Assembly: GCA_030043505.1 (NCBI GenBank)
Contig: JASHXN010000054.1
Location: 1 to 7,390 of the forward strand
DNA: 7,390 bases
From: Thermoplasmata archaeon
GTDB lineage: Archaea > Thermoplasmatota > Thermoplasmata > UBA184
Reading direction: 5' to 3'
Part shown: positions 1-5,850 of the stretch, piece after piece
Numbering within the stretch: position 1 is the first letter of the stretch
Layout of the letters: each line of letters starts with the position of its first letter
Program-made: the position numbers and the translations under genes
The notes under the pieces: generated by a model
Told to the model about the DNA's origin: nothing
Seen by the model: the letters and a program-made list of their open reading frames with translations, nothing else
Database searches by the model: none

Positions 1-606
1 GATCATCTCGCGGACGCGGCCGAGCTTCTCCTGCAGCCCGCCGATGTCCTCGTACGAGACGCGCGGGGCGGCGACCTCCGCTTCGCTGACGGTGTCTTCC
101 CGGATCGTGATCAGCGACGACGGGGCGACCTGGACGATCCCCTTCGGCTGGGTCGAGACGACCATGAACGGCAGCGAGCCGCCCATCAGGAAGACCCCCG
201 GGATGACGAAGACGTCGCCGCGAACGAACGGGCGGCGCTGCAGCGCCTTGGAGACGAAGCTCTCGAGACCGGGCCCCAGGTCCATCCGCGCGGAGCCGGC
301 GTAGATCGGGGCGATCGTGATCGCGTCGGCGTTCGGGCAGTCGACCCGCTGGACCGTGACCCGGTCGCCGATGCTGACCCCCGCGTTGCGGCGGACGACC
401 GCTTCGATGCGGACGAGCGACTTCCCCTCGTCGTCCGGCTGGGCGCGGCTGACGATCGCCGGGGTCGCCTTGCGACCCCGGACCTCGACCACGTCGCCGA
501 GCCCGACCTTGAGGCGTTGACGGGTCTGGGCGTCCAGCCGGGCGGTCCCCAGGCCGATGTCCTGCTGGAACGCCTCGGCGACGCGGAGCGTGGCCGCTTC
601 GCTCAT
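1..606 (-). CDS. cdc48: Cdc48/VAT-family AAA+ ATPase, N-terminal part (3' end outside window)
   Basis: This gene reads on the minus strand from an ATG at 606-604 and stays open to the left edge, giving 202 residues. Residues 1 to about 95 match the double-psi barrel of the Cdc48 N domain, starting MSEAATLRVAEAFQQDIGLG. The second N subdomain (CDC48_2) follows to about residue 175. The D1 AAA module begins at the hallmark YEDIGGL (residues 185-191), and the Walker motifs lie outside the window. The family consists of hexameric cytoplasmic unfoldases that extract and unfold proteins, in archaea often feeding the proteasome. The gene diverges from the 307-residue gene at 718. A TATA-like box about 29 bases before the ATG suggests a leaderless transcript. 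Family assignment is very secure; whether both D1 and D2 are present cannot be seen. Confidence 0.95.
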   Translation of the reverse strand, partial: MSEAATLRVAEAFQQDIGLGTARLDAQTRQRLKVGLGDVVEVRGRKATPAIVSRAQPDDEGKSLVRIEAVVRRNAGVSIGDRVTVQRVDCPNADAITIAPIYAGSARMDLGPGLESFVSKALQRRPFVRGDVFVIPGVFLMGGSLPFMVVSTQPKGIVQVAPSSLITIREDTVSEAEVAAPRVSYEDIGGLQEKLGRVREMI

Positions 607-630
607 CGACGGCGGTCGAACTCGGTCGGC

Positions 631-640
631 GTGTACATAG
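631..640 (-). promoter_or_regulatory. TATA-like box for cdc48 (leaderless)
   Basis: On the minus strand this reads CTATGTACAC. It is one of the few AT-richer stretches in the divergent intergenic region and is centred about 29 bases before the cdc48 ATG. This is the spacing expected if transcription starts at or very near the start codon. No Shine-Dalgarno sequence is seen before this ATG. The call rests on position and composition only. Confidence 0.45.
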
Positions 641-687
641 CTGTTGTGCGGGAGGAGACGCCGGGGCTCTCGTCAGGAACGATAGGG

Positions 688-695
688 GGATATCC
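688..695 (+). promoter_or_regulatory. TATA-like box for the 307-residue gene
   Basis: GGATATCC is centred about 27 bases before the proposed GTG start at 718, a leaderless-type spacing. The palindromic sequence could equally bind a regulator. The call is weak but helps decide the start. Confidence 0.35.
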
Positions 696-717
696 CGGCG
701 CCGACGCTCGGCCGGGC

Positions 718-1641
718 GTGAGCTCGGCCCGGGCGCCCGTCCGTTCGCCGATCCTCCGGCGGCTGCTCGAAGCGGCCGGCTACCGGGTCGAGGACATCGG
801 CGACGTCTGCGTCGCGGCCCGGACCGCCGACCATCGGGCCCTGGTGCTCGCCCCCCCTACGCGGGGCCCGGGGGAGCTCGAGCGCCTGTTCCCGTCCAAC
901 GCGGTCCACCGCACCGTCGTGTACGACGAAGAGCCGGGGGAGGGGGCCCGCGCGGCGGCCGCCGAGCGCGGGCTCGAGGTGCTCGACCCGGCGGCGCTCG
1001 GGCCGGCGCTGGGCGAGCTTCTGTTGCCTTCCGCGCTCCTCGCCGGCTCCGGGTTCGTCTCGCTGGAACCGGAAGAGGCGCTCGAAGGCCCGTTCCCACC
1101 CGGGCCCGTCGCCGCGCAGGTGATCCGGCCCCGGATCGGTCGTCGCGAGGCCCAGGCGCTCGCCGGGTTGGACGCGGCCCGGTACTCCTTACGGTTCGTC
1201 CCGTTCTACGTCGCCGCGTACCGCGTCCGCCCGGCCGCCCCGAGCGGGACGGGGGGGGCGGTCGTCCGCCGTCTGATCGCGGTGAACGCGGTGACCCGCC
1301 GGGGCGAGGTCTGGGAAGAGGGGACGCGCGAGCTCGCCCCCGAGGTCGGGGGGGAGGCGGCCGACCGGCTGCCGGCGCAGATGGGAGAGGCGGCGGCGCG
1401 CGACGTAGCGTTCGAGACGATACGACGCGAGCACACCGTGCGGGTCGATCATATCGAGCAGCACGCGGGGGCGCTCGTGGTGGAGAGCCGTAGGGTCCCT
1501 CCGCCGCCCGACGACGTCCGGATGGGGCCGCTCTCGCTGGTGTACGTTCCGTACTGGTACGCCGAGTCGACCGGGGGCCGTCGGGTCCTCGATGCGGTCA
1601 GCGGGCGTCCGGCCGCGAGCGCCGAACTGATCGGCGAGTGA
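718..1641 (+). CDS. Uncharacterised 307-residue protein with two aromatic/proline motifs
   Basis: I do not recognise this family. The frame is open from 517, but that ATG lies inside the opposing cdc48 gene. GTG 718 is preferred because it clears cdc48, has a TATA-like box at about -27, and is followed at once by a plausible helix (residues 10-24, ILRRLLEAAGYRVE). The N-terminal 110 residues alternate helix and strand, with hydrophobic runs such as RALVLA, loosely like a restriction-endonuclease-type or other alpha/beta fold; no catalytic motif can be identified. The C-terminal half holds two similar motifs, FVPFYVAAYRV (from residue 160) followed by RRLIAVNAVTRRGEVW (184-199), and VYVPYWYAES (from 275) followed by GGRRVLDAVSGRP (286-298). 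This suggests a duplicated beta-rich unit. There is no signal peptide or membrane segment, so it is probably cytoplasmic. The coding frame is secure; the start and function are not. Confidence 0.7.
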   Translation: MSSARAPVRSPILRRLLEAAGYRVEDIGDVCVAARTADHRALVLAPPTRGPGELERLFPSNAVHRTVVYDEEPGEGARAAAAERGLEVLDPAALGPALGELLLPSALLAGSGFVSLEPEEALEGPFPPGPVAAQVIRPRIGRREAQALAGLDAARYSLRFVPFYVAAYRVRPAAPSGTGGAVVRRLIAVNAVTRRGEVWEEGTRELAPEVGGEAADRLPAQMGEAAARDVAFETIRREHTVRVDHIEQHAGALVVESRRVPPPPDDVRMGPLSLVYVPYWYAESTGGRRVLDAVSGRPAASAELIGE

Positions 1642-1666
1642 CCGGTCCCAGCCGCGGGCCGTCGGT

Positions 1667-1673
1667 CATATAC
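1667..1673 (+). promoter_or_regulatory. TATA-like box for the MBL hydrolase (leaderless)
   Basis: CATATAC lies in the 52-bp gap after the upstream stop codon and is centred about 24 bases before the GTG at 1694. It is the clearest AT-rich hexamer in the area. Its spacing suggests a leaderless transcript covering the hydrolase and cgi121. Confidence 0.5.
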
Positions 1674-1693
1674 GCCGGGCCGGTCCGTCGGAC

Positions 1694-2305
1694 GTGTTCA
1701 TCGACCAGATCCTCACCGGCCCGCTCGGGAACTTCACCTACCTGGTCGCGGACCGGCCGGGCGGAGAGGGGGTCGTCGTCGATCCGTCGTACGGCGTCGA
1801 AACGGTCCTGGAGGCGATCGACCGTCGCGGGGTCCGGGTCCGTTACGTGCTGAACACGCACAGTCACACCGACCATATCGCCGGGAATCCCGCCGTCGTC
1901 GAGCGGACCGGCGCGAAGGTCGTCGCCCATCGGCTCGTGCCGTTCACGCCCGACCGCGCGGTTGACGAGGGGGACGTCGTCGAGGTGAACGGGATCCGGA
2001 TCCAAGTGCTCCACACGCCCGGGCACACGAAAGACAGCGTGCTCTACCGGTTCGACGGGCACGTCGCCACCGGCGACACGCTGTTCGTCGGGGAGTGCGG
2101 CCGGGTCGACCTCGCCGGCGGCGACCCGTCCGCGATGTACGACAGTCTGTTGGGACGCATCGTCCACCTCGAGGACGACCTGGTCGTCCTCCCGGGGCAC
2201 GACTACGGGGTGACCCCGACCTCGACGATCGGTCGGGAGAAGCGCGAGAACTACACGCTGCAGCCCCGGTCGCGCGAGGAGTTCCTGCGCTTCCTCGCCG
2301 AGTGA
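1694..2305 (+). CDS. Metallo-beta-lactamase-fold hydrolase, GloB/ETHE1-like
   Basis: The protein has 203 residues and starts at GTG, chosen because the homologous N-terminal strand (MFIDQILTGPLGNFTYLV) begins there and a TATA-like box sits 24 bases upstream. The metal-binding signature is complete: H56-x-H58-x-D60-H61 in LNTHSHTDHIAGN, H111 in HTPGHT, D128 in TGDTLFVG, and H169 in LPGHDYG. This set is typical of hydroxyacylglutathione hydrolase (glyoxalase II) and of persulfide dioxygenase-like enzymes. Its GECGRVDLAGGDPSAMYDSL stretch resembles the ETHE1/GloB branch. The C-terminal helical glutathione-binding extension of true glyoxalase II is short or absent, so the thiol substrate is uncertain. 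It is cytoplasmic, with no signal peptide. It is followed after 9 bp by cgi121, probably on the same transcript. The fold assignment is secure; the exact substrate is open. Confidence 0.92.
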   Translation: MFIDQILTGPLGNFTYLVADRPGGEGVVVDPSYGVETVLEAIDRRGVRVRYVLNTHSHTDHIAGNPAVVERTGAKVVAHRLVPFTPDRAVDEGDVVEVNGIRIQVLHTPGHTKDSVLYRFDGHVATGDTLFVGECGRVDLAGGDPSAMYDSLLGRIVHLEDDLVVLPGHDYGVTPTSTIGREKRENYTLQPRSREEFLRFLAE

Positions 2306-2309
2306 GGTG
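2304..2309 (+). promoter_or_regulatory. Shine-Dalgarno site of cgi121
   Basis: GAGGTG overlaps the last two bases of the hydrolase stop codon and ends five bases before the ATG at 2315. It supports that start and translation of cgi121 from a shared transcript. This contrasts with the first genes of transcripts here, which show TATA-like boxes but no such site. Confidence 0.65.
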
Positions 2310-2314
2310 CGACG

Positions 2315-2878
2315 ATGCCGCTGCCGCCTCCCGAAGAGCGCGCCCTCCGGGCGGCCGGCGCCCGGCGAGCTGCCGGCGGCGCCCCGAGCTCCGGCGAGCT
2401 CGTGAAGGCGCTCCGGACGCTCGCGGGCGAGGGCGGGGGCCTGGTCGCTCTCCTCGACGCGGAGGCGATCGCGGGCGAACGTCACCTCTTCTCGGCGTGG
2501 GCCCATCTCGGCCGGTCGCGCCAGCGCGGCGGCGCCCGACTGCGCGACCCTTCCGCCGAGTTCGTCCTGTACGTCGCCGGCGACGACCAGCTCCCCCGGG
2601 CGTTGGCGAAGGTCGGCGTCGGCGAGGCGACGCAGCAGTTCGTCGTCGTCGCCGAGCGCCCTCGTGATCCGGACGACCTGATCCGAACGTTCGGGCTGAC
2701 CCCCGACCCCTCCGCGTACCCGCGGCCGGTGACGGCGGCGCTCCTGGAGCGGCTCGGGATCACCGCGGCCGACCGGGCGGCAGTGCCGGAGAGCGCGTGG
2801 GAAGGACTCGTGCTCGAACGGGTCGCGCTGGTCGACCTCTCCTCCGGCTCGGGGCGTCCGTCGGCGACAAAGCCTTAA
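2315..2878 (+). CDS. cgi121: KEOPS complex subunit Cgi121
   Basis: The product has 187 residues. The core from about residue 40 to 115 fits the CGI-121 family: a DAEAIAGERHLFSAWAHLGR segment (residues 49-68), then DPSAEFVLYVAGDDQLPRAL and KVGVG, followed by a FVVVAE strand. This is the usual order of an early helix carrying the conserved lysine/histidine-rich segment, the E-x-L-x-Y-x-x-G-x-x-Q-I strand-turn, and the A-L-x-x-x-G motif. In KEOPS, Cgi121 binds Bud32 and helps hold substrate tRNA (contacting its 3' CCA end) for N6-threonylcarbamoylation of A37. Length and lack of signal or membrane segments fit the family. The first 25 residues are low-complexity and poorly conserved-looking. The gene follows the hydrolase by 9 bp with a good Shine-Dalgarno site. 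Its TAA stop lies within a TATA-like element that may serve the next tRNA. Other KEOPS genes are not in the window. Confidence 0.85.
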   Translation: MPLPPPEERALRAAGARRAAGGAPSSGELVKALRTLAGEGGGLVALLDAEAIAGERHLFSAWAHLGRSRQRGGARLRDPSAEFVLYVAGDDQLPRALAKVGVGEATQQFVVVAERPRDPDDLIRTFGLTPDPSAYPRPVTAALLERLGITAADRAAVPESAWEGLVLERVALVDLSSGSGRPSATKP

Positions 2879-2880
2879 CC
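2873..2880 (+). promoter_or_regulatory. TATA-like element before tRNA-Gly, overlapping the cgi121 stop
   Basis: CCTTAACC includes the cgi121 TAA stop. It belongs to an 11-mer, GCCTTAACCGC (2872-2882), repeated exactly at 3046-3056 before tRNA-Ser. Here its centre is about 40 bases before the mature tRNA end, so a short 5' leader removed by RNase P would be needed. The copy at tRNA-Ser has the usual spacing. Confidence 0.45.
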
Positions 2881-2916
2881 GCCGGGGCCGACTTTCGCGG
2901 CGTCCGCGGAGTCCGT

Positions 2917-3017
2917 GCAGGTGTAATCTAGTGGTAGGATGTCAGCCCTCCAAGCTGACCGCCCGGGTTCGAATCGGCGGGACGGCTCGCCCCGCCGCGG
3001 GACTCCCGGCACCTGCA
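2917..3017 (+). tRNA. tRNA-Gly(UCC) with a T-loop intron
   Basis: The acceptor strands GCAGGTG (2917-2923) and CACCTGC (3010-3016) pair perfectly over 7 bp, with discriminator A3017 and no encoded CCA. The anticodon stem TCAGC/GCTGA (2942-2946 with 2954-2958) encloses the loop CCTCCAA (2947-2953), giving anticodon UCC at 2949-2951. The D loop is AGTGGTA. The T arm is CCGGG (2963-2967) with the loop TTCGAAT, but its 3' strand is displaced by a 30-nt insertion. Removing 2974-3003 restores TTCGAAT-CCCGG and a 71-nt tRNA. The C2-G71 pair, C35, C36 and A73 suit glycine. Position 33 is C instead of the near-universal U. A standard scan could miss or mis-bound this gene. Confidence 0.88.
2974..3003 (+). 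other. Archaeal tRNA intron at position 59/60 (bulge-helix-bulge)
   Basis: The pre-tRNA folds as a strict hBHBh'. The outer helix is the T stem, 2963-2967 with 3005-3009. The 3-nt bulge ACU is 3002-3004. The 4-bp central helix pairs 2968-2971 (UUCG) with 2998-3001 (CGGG), including two U-G pairs. The second 3-nt bulge AAU is 2972-2974. The inner helix is 7 bp, 2975-2981 with 2991-2997, with a 9-nt loop. Cutting after the second base of each bulge joins A2973 to U3004 and regenerates an intact T arm. The pairing was read by eye from the sequence; cleavage is inferred from the known behaviour of archaeal splicing endonuclease. Confidence 0.87.
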
Positions 3018-3046
3018 TCGACCCCGCGGGCCCTCGACTTCGCAGG

Positions 3047-3054
3047 CCTTAACC
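3047..3054 (+). promoter_or_regulatory. TATA-like box for tRNA-Ser
   Basis: CCTTAACC is centred about 28 bases before the 5' end of tRNA-Ser, the usual archaeal TATA spacing. It lies in the second exact copy of the 11-mer GCCTTAACCGC (3046-3056). Confidence 0.55.
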
Positions 3055-3078
3055 GCGGCCTCGTCGATGGAGCCGCGC

Positions 3079-3162
3079 GCTGAGGTAGCCTAGCCCGGCA
3101 AGGCGCCAGCCTTGAAAGCTGGTGGCGGCAACGCCACGGGAGTTCGAATCTCCCCCTCAGCG
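3079..3162 (+). tRNA. tRNA-Ser(UGA)
   Basis: This is an 84-nt class II tRNA. The acceptor GCTGAGG (3079-3085) pairs with CCTCAGC (3155-3161), followed by discriminator G3162 and no encoded CCA. The D stem GCC/GGC is present. The anticodon stem CCAGC/GCTGG (3106-3110 with 3118-3122) holds the loop CTTGAAA, giving anticodon UGA at 3113-3115 with the normal U33. The long variable arm TGGCG-GCAA-CGCCA is diagnostic for serine or leucine, and the T arm is GGGAG-TTCGAAT-CTCCC. It reads UCA and probably other UCN codons. It has no intron, unlike its neighbour. Confidence 0.95.
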
Positions 3163-3194
3163 TCGCGGACCGTTCCGCGCTCCCCGCGACCGGC

Positions 3195-3202
3195 GATTTA
3201 AG
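3195..3202 (+). promoter_or_regulatory. TATA-like box for the mutSL operon (leaderless)
   Basis: GATTTAAG is the only AT-rich stretch between tRNA-Ser and mutS, centred about 27 bases before the mutS ATG. There is no Shine-Dalgarno sequence in front of the ATG, so the mutSL transcript probably starts at or near it. Confidence 0.55.
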
Positions 3203-3225
3203 CCGCGTCCCCGTGCCGACGCGCG

Positions 3226-5850
3226 ATGTCGGCGGCCGCCCCCTCTACCCCGCTGCTGGAGCAGTACGAGGGCGTGCGGGGCCGCTACCCCGGCCACCTC
3301 GTCCTGTTCCGGGTCGGCGACTTCTACGAGACGTTCGGCGACAACGCCCGCCTGCTCGCCCGGGAGCTGGACGTCGTGCTGACCGCCCGGGGCGCGGACA
3401 GCCGGGGCGAACGGGTCCCGATGGCCGGGGTACCGTACCATGCCGTCGAGACGTACCTCGGCCGGCTGGTTCGGAAGGGGTACAAGGTCGCGCTGTGCGA
3501 TCAGGTCGAGGACGCCCGGCACGCCGTCGGCCTGGTCCGCCGGGAGGTGACGCGGGTCGTCACCCCCGGCACTGTCGTCGAGGACGGCATCCTCGGGGGT
3601 CCCGAGCACAACTTCCTCGCCAGCGTCGCGCTGGACGGTCCCGGTCCCGGGAGCTACTCCGCCGTGGACGTCACGACGGGAGAGTGGCTGGGAGGCACGG
3701 CGGACGGCCCCGGTCCGGAAGGCATCGCCTCCGCCCTCGCCGGGCTCGCTCCCCGCGAGATCCTCCTGCGCACCTCCGCGGCCGTGGAGCCGGAGTTGCG
3801 CCGGGTGCTGCGGCGGGAGTTCCCGGCCGCGCGCCTCGAAACGTCCCCGGCGCCGGCCGCCCCCGCGGAACTTCCGAGCACGTTGGCGACCGGCCTCACC
3901 GGCGCGGGAGGAGCTCGCGGCACCGACCTCGAGCTGCTCGCGTTCCTCAAGACCGCGCAACCCCGCCTGCTGCCGTACCTCGTCCCCGTCGAGCGGGGGG
4001 GTCCGGACGCGCGGCTGGTCCTGGACGCGCGCACGCTGCGCCACCTCGAGATCGCCCGACCGATGAACCCGGACGACCCGAACGGCGCCACGCTCGTCGG
4101 AAGCTGGGACGCGACGACGACCGCCGCCGGCCGCCGCACGCTCGCGTTCTGGCTGACGAATCCGCTCGCGGACGTCGCCGCCATCGAGGCCCGGCTGGAC
4201 GCCGTGGCCGACCTCGCCGCGCACGAGCCGGCGCTCGAACGGTGGCGGGGCCAGCTCCGGCGGATCGCCGACCTCTCCCGGATCGCCTCGCGGGTCGCGG
4301 GACGGCGGGCGCGGCCGGAGGAGCTCGTGCGGCTGCGCGACGGCCTGATCGTCGCCGGGAGCTTGGCGGAGGAGCTGCGGAGCGGAACGGGCGCGGCGTT
4401 GCTCGGACGGACCGCCGCGGACCTCGTGCCCCCGGCCCGGGTCGTCGAACTGCTCGAGGCGAGCCTGCCTCCCGAGGTCGTCGGCGCTCCGGCGCCGGGA
4501 GAGCTCCTGCGCGGAGGCTTCGCCCCGGCGTTGGACCGCGTCCGGGCCGAGGAGTCCGCCGCCGTCGGTGAGCTCACCGCGCTCGAGCGACGCGAGCAGG
4601 AGGCGACCGGGATCAAGACGCTCAAGGTCGGCTACAATCAGGTCTTCGGCCACTACTTCGACGTCAGCCGTCCGAACCTCGCCCGGGTCCCCCCGCACTT
4701 CCGGCGCCGGCAGACGGTCGCCGGCGGCGAGCGGTTCGTCAGCGACGAGCTTCTCGCGATCTCCGACCGGCTGTCGGCCGCCCGCGAGGCGTCCCGGGAC
4801 GCCGCGGACGCCGCGTGGGAGGAGCTCTGCCGGGCGGTCGACCGGGACGTCGGGCGCATCCATCGGCTGGCGCGCGCGGTCGGGACGCTCGACACCCTGG
4901 CCGCCTTCGCGCATCTGGCGATCCACCGCCAGCTCGTCCGTCCCCGGGTGGACGACTCCGACGTCCTGCTCGTCCGCGGGGGTCGTCACCCGGTGCTCGA
5001 CCGGCAGCTCGGGGAGCGGTTCGTGCCGAACGACGTCCAGTTGGACGGGACCGAGCGGCTCCTCGTGCTCACCGGCCCGAACATGTCCGGGAAATCGACG
5101 TACATGCGCCAGGTCGGGTTGCTGGTCGTCCTCGCGCAGGCCGGCTCGTACGTCCCCGCGCAGTTCGCGCAGATCGGGGTCGTGCACGAGCTGTTCACGC
5201 GGATGGGATTCACCGACGAGATCGGCCGGGGGAAATCGAGCTTCATGGTCGAGATGACCGAAGTGGCGACGATCCTCCACGCGGCGGGGCCCCGCTCCCT
5301 CGTCCTGCTGGACGAGGTCGGGCGCGGCACGAGCACGTTCGACGGGCTCGCGATCGCCTGGGCGACCCTGCGCTACCTGCACGACGAGCGCAAGACGCGG
5401 GCGATCCTCGCCACGCACTACCACCACCTGACCCGGCTCGTCGAGAGCCTCCGCGGGGCGCGGAACGCCCATCTCGCGGTCCAGGACCGACCCGAAGGGA
5501 TCGTCTTCCTCCACCGGCTGGTCCCCGGCGCCACCGACCGCAGCTACGGGGTCCACGTCGCCCGGCTGGCGGGGGTGCCCGAGCCGGTCCTCGCCGAGGC
5601 GACACGGCTGCTCGCCGAGCTCGAGGCGGGCGCCCCGGAGGCGTCGGCGCCCGGCTCCGGGTCGAAGCGGGCGCCGCGCGCGACGCGCTACACCCAGGCG
5701 GTGCTGCTGGAGGGGGACGCCGCGGAACCGACCGGCGTCACGGAAGAACTGCGGCAGCTCGACCCGGAGTCGCTCAACGGCGACGAGGCGCGCGCCAAGC
5801 TCGCCGAGCTGCACCGTCGGGCCGGGGGCCGGAGGTCCTCGACCGACTGA
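3226..5850 (+). CDS. mutS: DNA mismatch repair protein MutS (MutS1)
   Basis: The 874-residue length is normal for MutS1 (E. coli 853). The domains appear in full order. The mismatch-binding domain carries GDFYETF (residues 31-37), with F33 and E35 in the F-x-E reader positions. The connector and core/lever follow, including TLVGSWDATTTAAGRRTL around 287-304. The clamp region has the family motif GIKTLKVGYNQVFGHYF. The ABC-type ATPase has Walker A GPNMSGKST (617-625), Walker B LVLLDE ending D696-E697, signature GRGTST (699-704) and the H731 loop in ATHYHHL. A helical C terminus follows. MutS dimers recognise base mismatches and small loops in DNA and recruit MutL. All key residues are present, so it should be active. 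The ATG at 3226 has a TATA-like box at -27 and immediately precedes the conserved N domain. Archaeal MutS1 is generally viewed as bacterial in origin, but base composition here matches the neighbours. Confidence 0.98.
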   Translation: MSAAAPSTPLLEQYEGVRGRYPGHLVLFRVGDFYETFGDNARLLARELDVVLTARGADSRGERVPMAGVPYHAVETYLGRLVRKGYKVALCDQVEDARHAVGLVRREVTRVVTPGTVVEDGILGGPEHNFLASVALDGPGPGSYSAVDVTTGEWLGGTADGPGPEGIASALAGLAPREILLRTSAAVEPELRRVLRREFPAARLETSPAPAAPAELPSTLATGLTGAGGARGTDLELLAFLKTAQPRLLPYLVPVERGGPDARLVLDARTLRHLEIARPMNPDDPNGATLVGSWDATTTAAGRRTLAFWLTNPLADVAAIEARLDAVADLAAHEPALERWRGQLRRIADLSRIASRVAGRRARPEELVRLRDGLIVAGSLAEELRSGTGAALLGRTAADLVPPARVVELLEASLPPEVVGAPAPGELLRGGFAPALDRVRAEESAAVGELTALERREQEATGIKTLKVGYNQVFGHYFDVSRPNLARVPPHFRRRQTVAGGERFVSDELLAISDRLSAAREASRDAADAAWEELCRAVDRDVGRIHRLARAVGTLDTLAAFAHLAIHRQLVRPRVDDSDVLLVRGGRHPVLDRQLGERFVPNDVQLDGTERLLVLTGPNMSGKSTYMRQVGLLVVLAQAGSYVPAQFAQIGVVHELFTRMGFTDEIGRGKSSFMVEMTEVATILHAAGPRSLVLLDEVGRGTSTFDGLAIAWATLRYLHDERKTRAILATHYHHLTRLVESLRGARNAHLAVQDRPEGIVFLHRLVPGATDRSYGVHVARLAGVPEPVLAEATRLLAELEAGAPEASAPGSGSKRAPRATRYTQAVLLEGDAAEPTGVTEELRQLDPESLNGDEARAKLAELHRRAGGRRSSTD
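5831..5836 (+). promoter_or_regulatory. Possible Shine-Dalgarno site of mutL
   Basis: GGAGGT lies inside the end of mutS, 13 bases before the overlapping mutL ATG. This is longer than usual spacing, so termination-reinitiation at the TGATG overlap may matter more. Confidence 0.35.

Noticed and set aside
44..520. Short plus-strand open frames at the left edge
   Set aside because: They are shadows of the minus-strand cdc48 gene, whose translation matches the Cdc48 N domain throughout.
517..717. Upstream extension of the 307-residue gene to the ATG at 517
   Set aside because: It would overlap the opposing cdc48 N-terminal coding sequence by about 90 bases and run through the divergent promoter region. 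The extra residues are just the antisense of cdc48 and intergenic sequence.
1598..2506. A 302-residue minus-strand open frame over the hydrolase and cgi121
   Set aside because: It runs antisense to two genes with clear family motifs and crosses their boundary; its composition is that of a shadow frame.
2975..2997. GC-rich hairpin as a transcription terminator
   Set aside because: It has no T tract and lies inside a tRNA gene. It is explained fully as the inner helix of the bulge-helix-bulge intron.
3157..5814. An 885-residue open frame on the minus strand opposite mutS
   Set aside because: It is antisense to a fully conserved MutS. Its translation is arginine-, glycine- and proline-rich with no recognisable domain, as expected when GC-rich third positions remove stop codons from the opposite strand.
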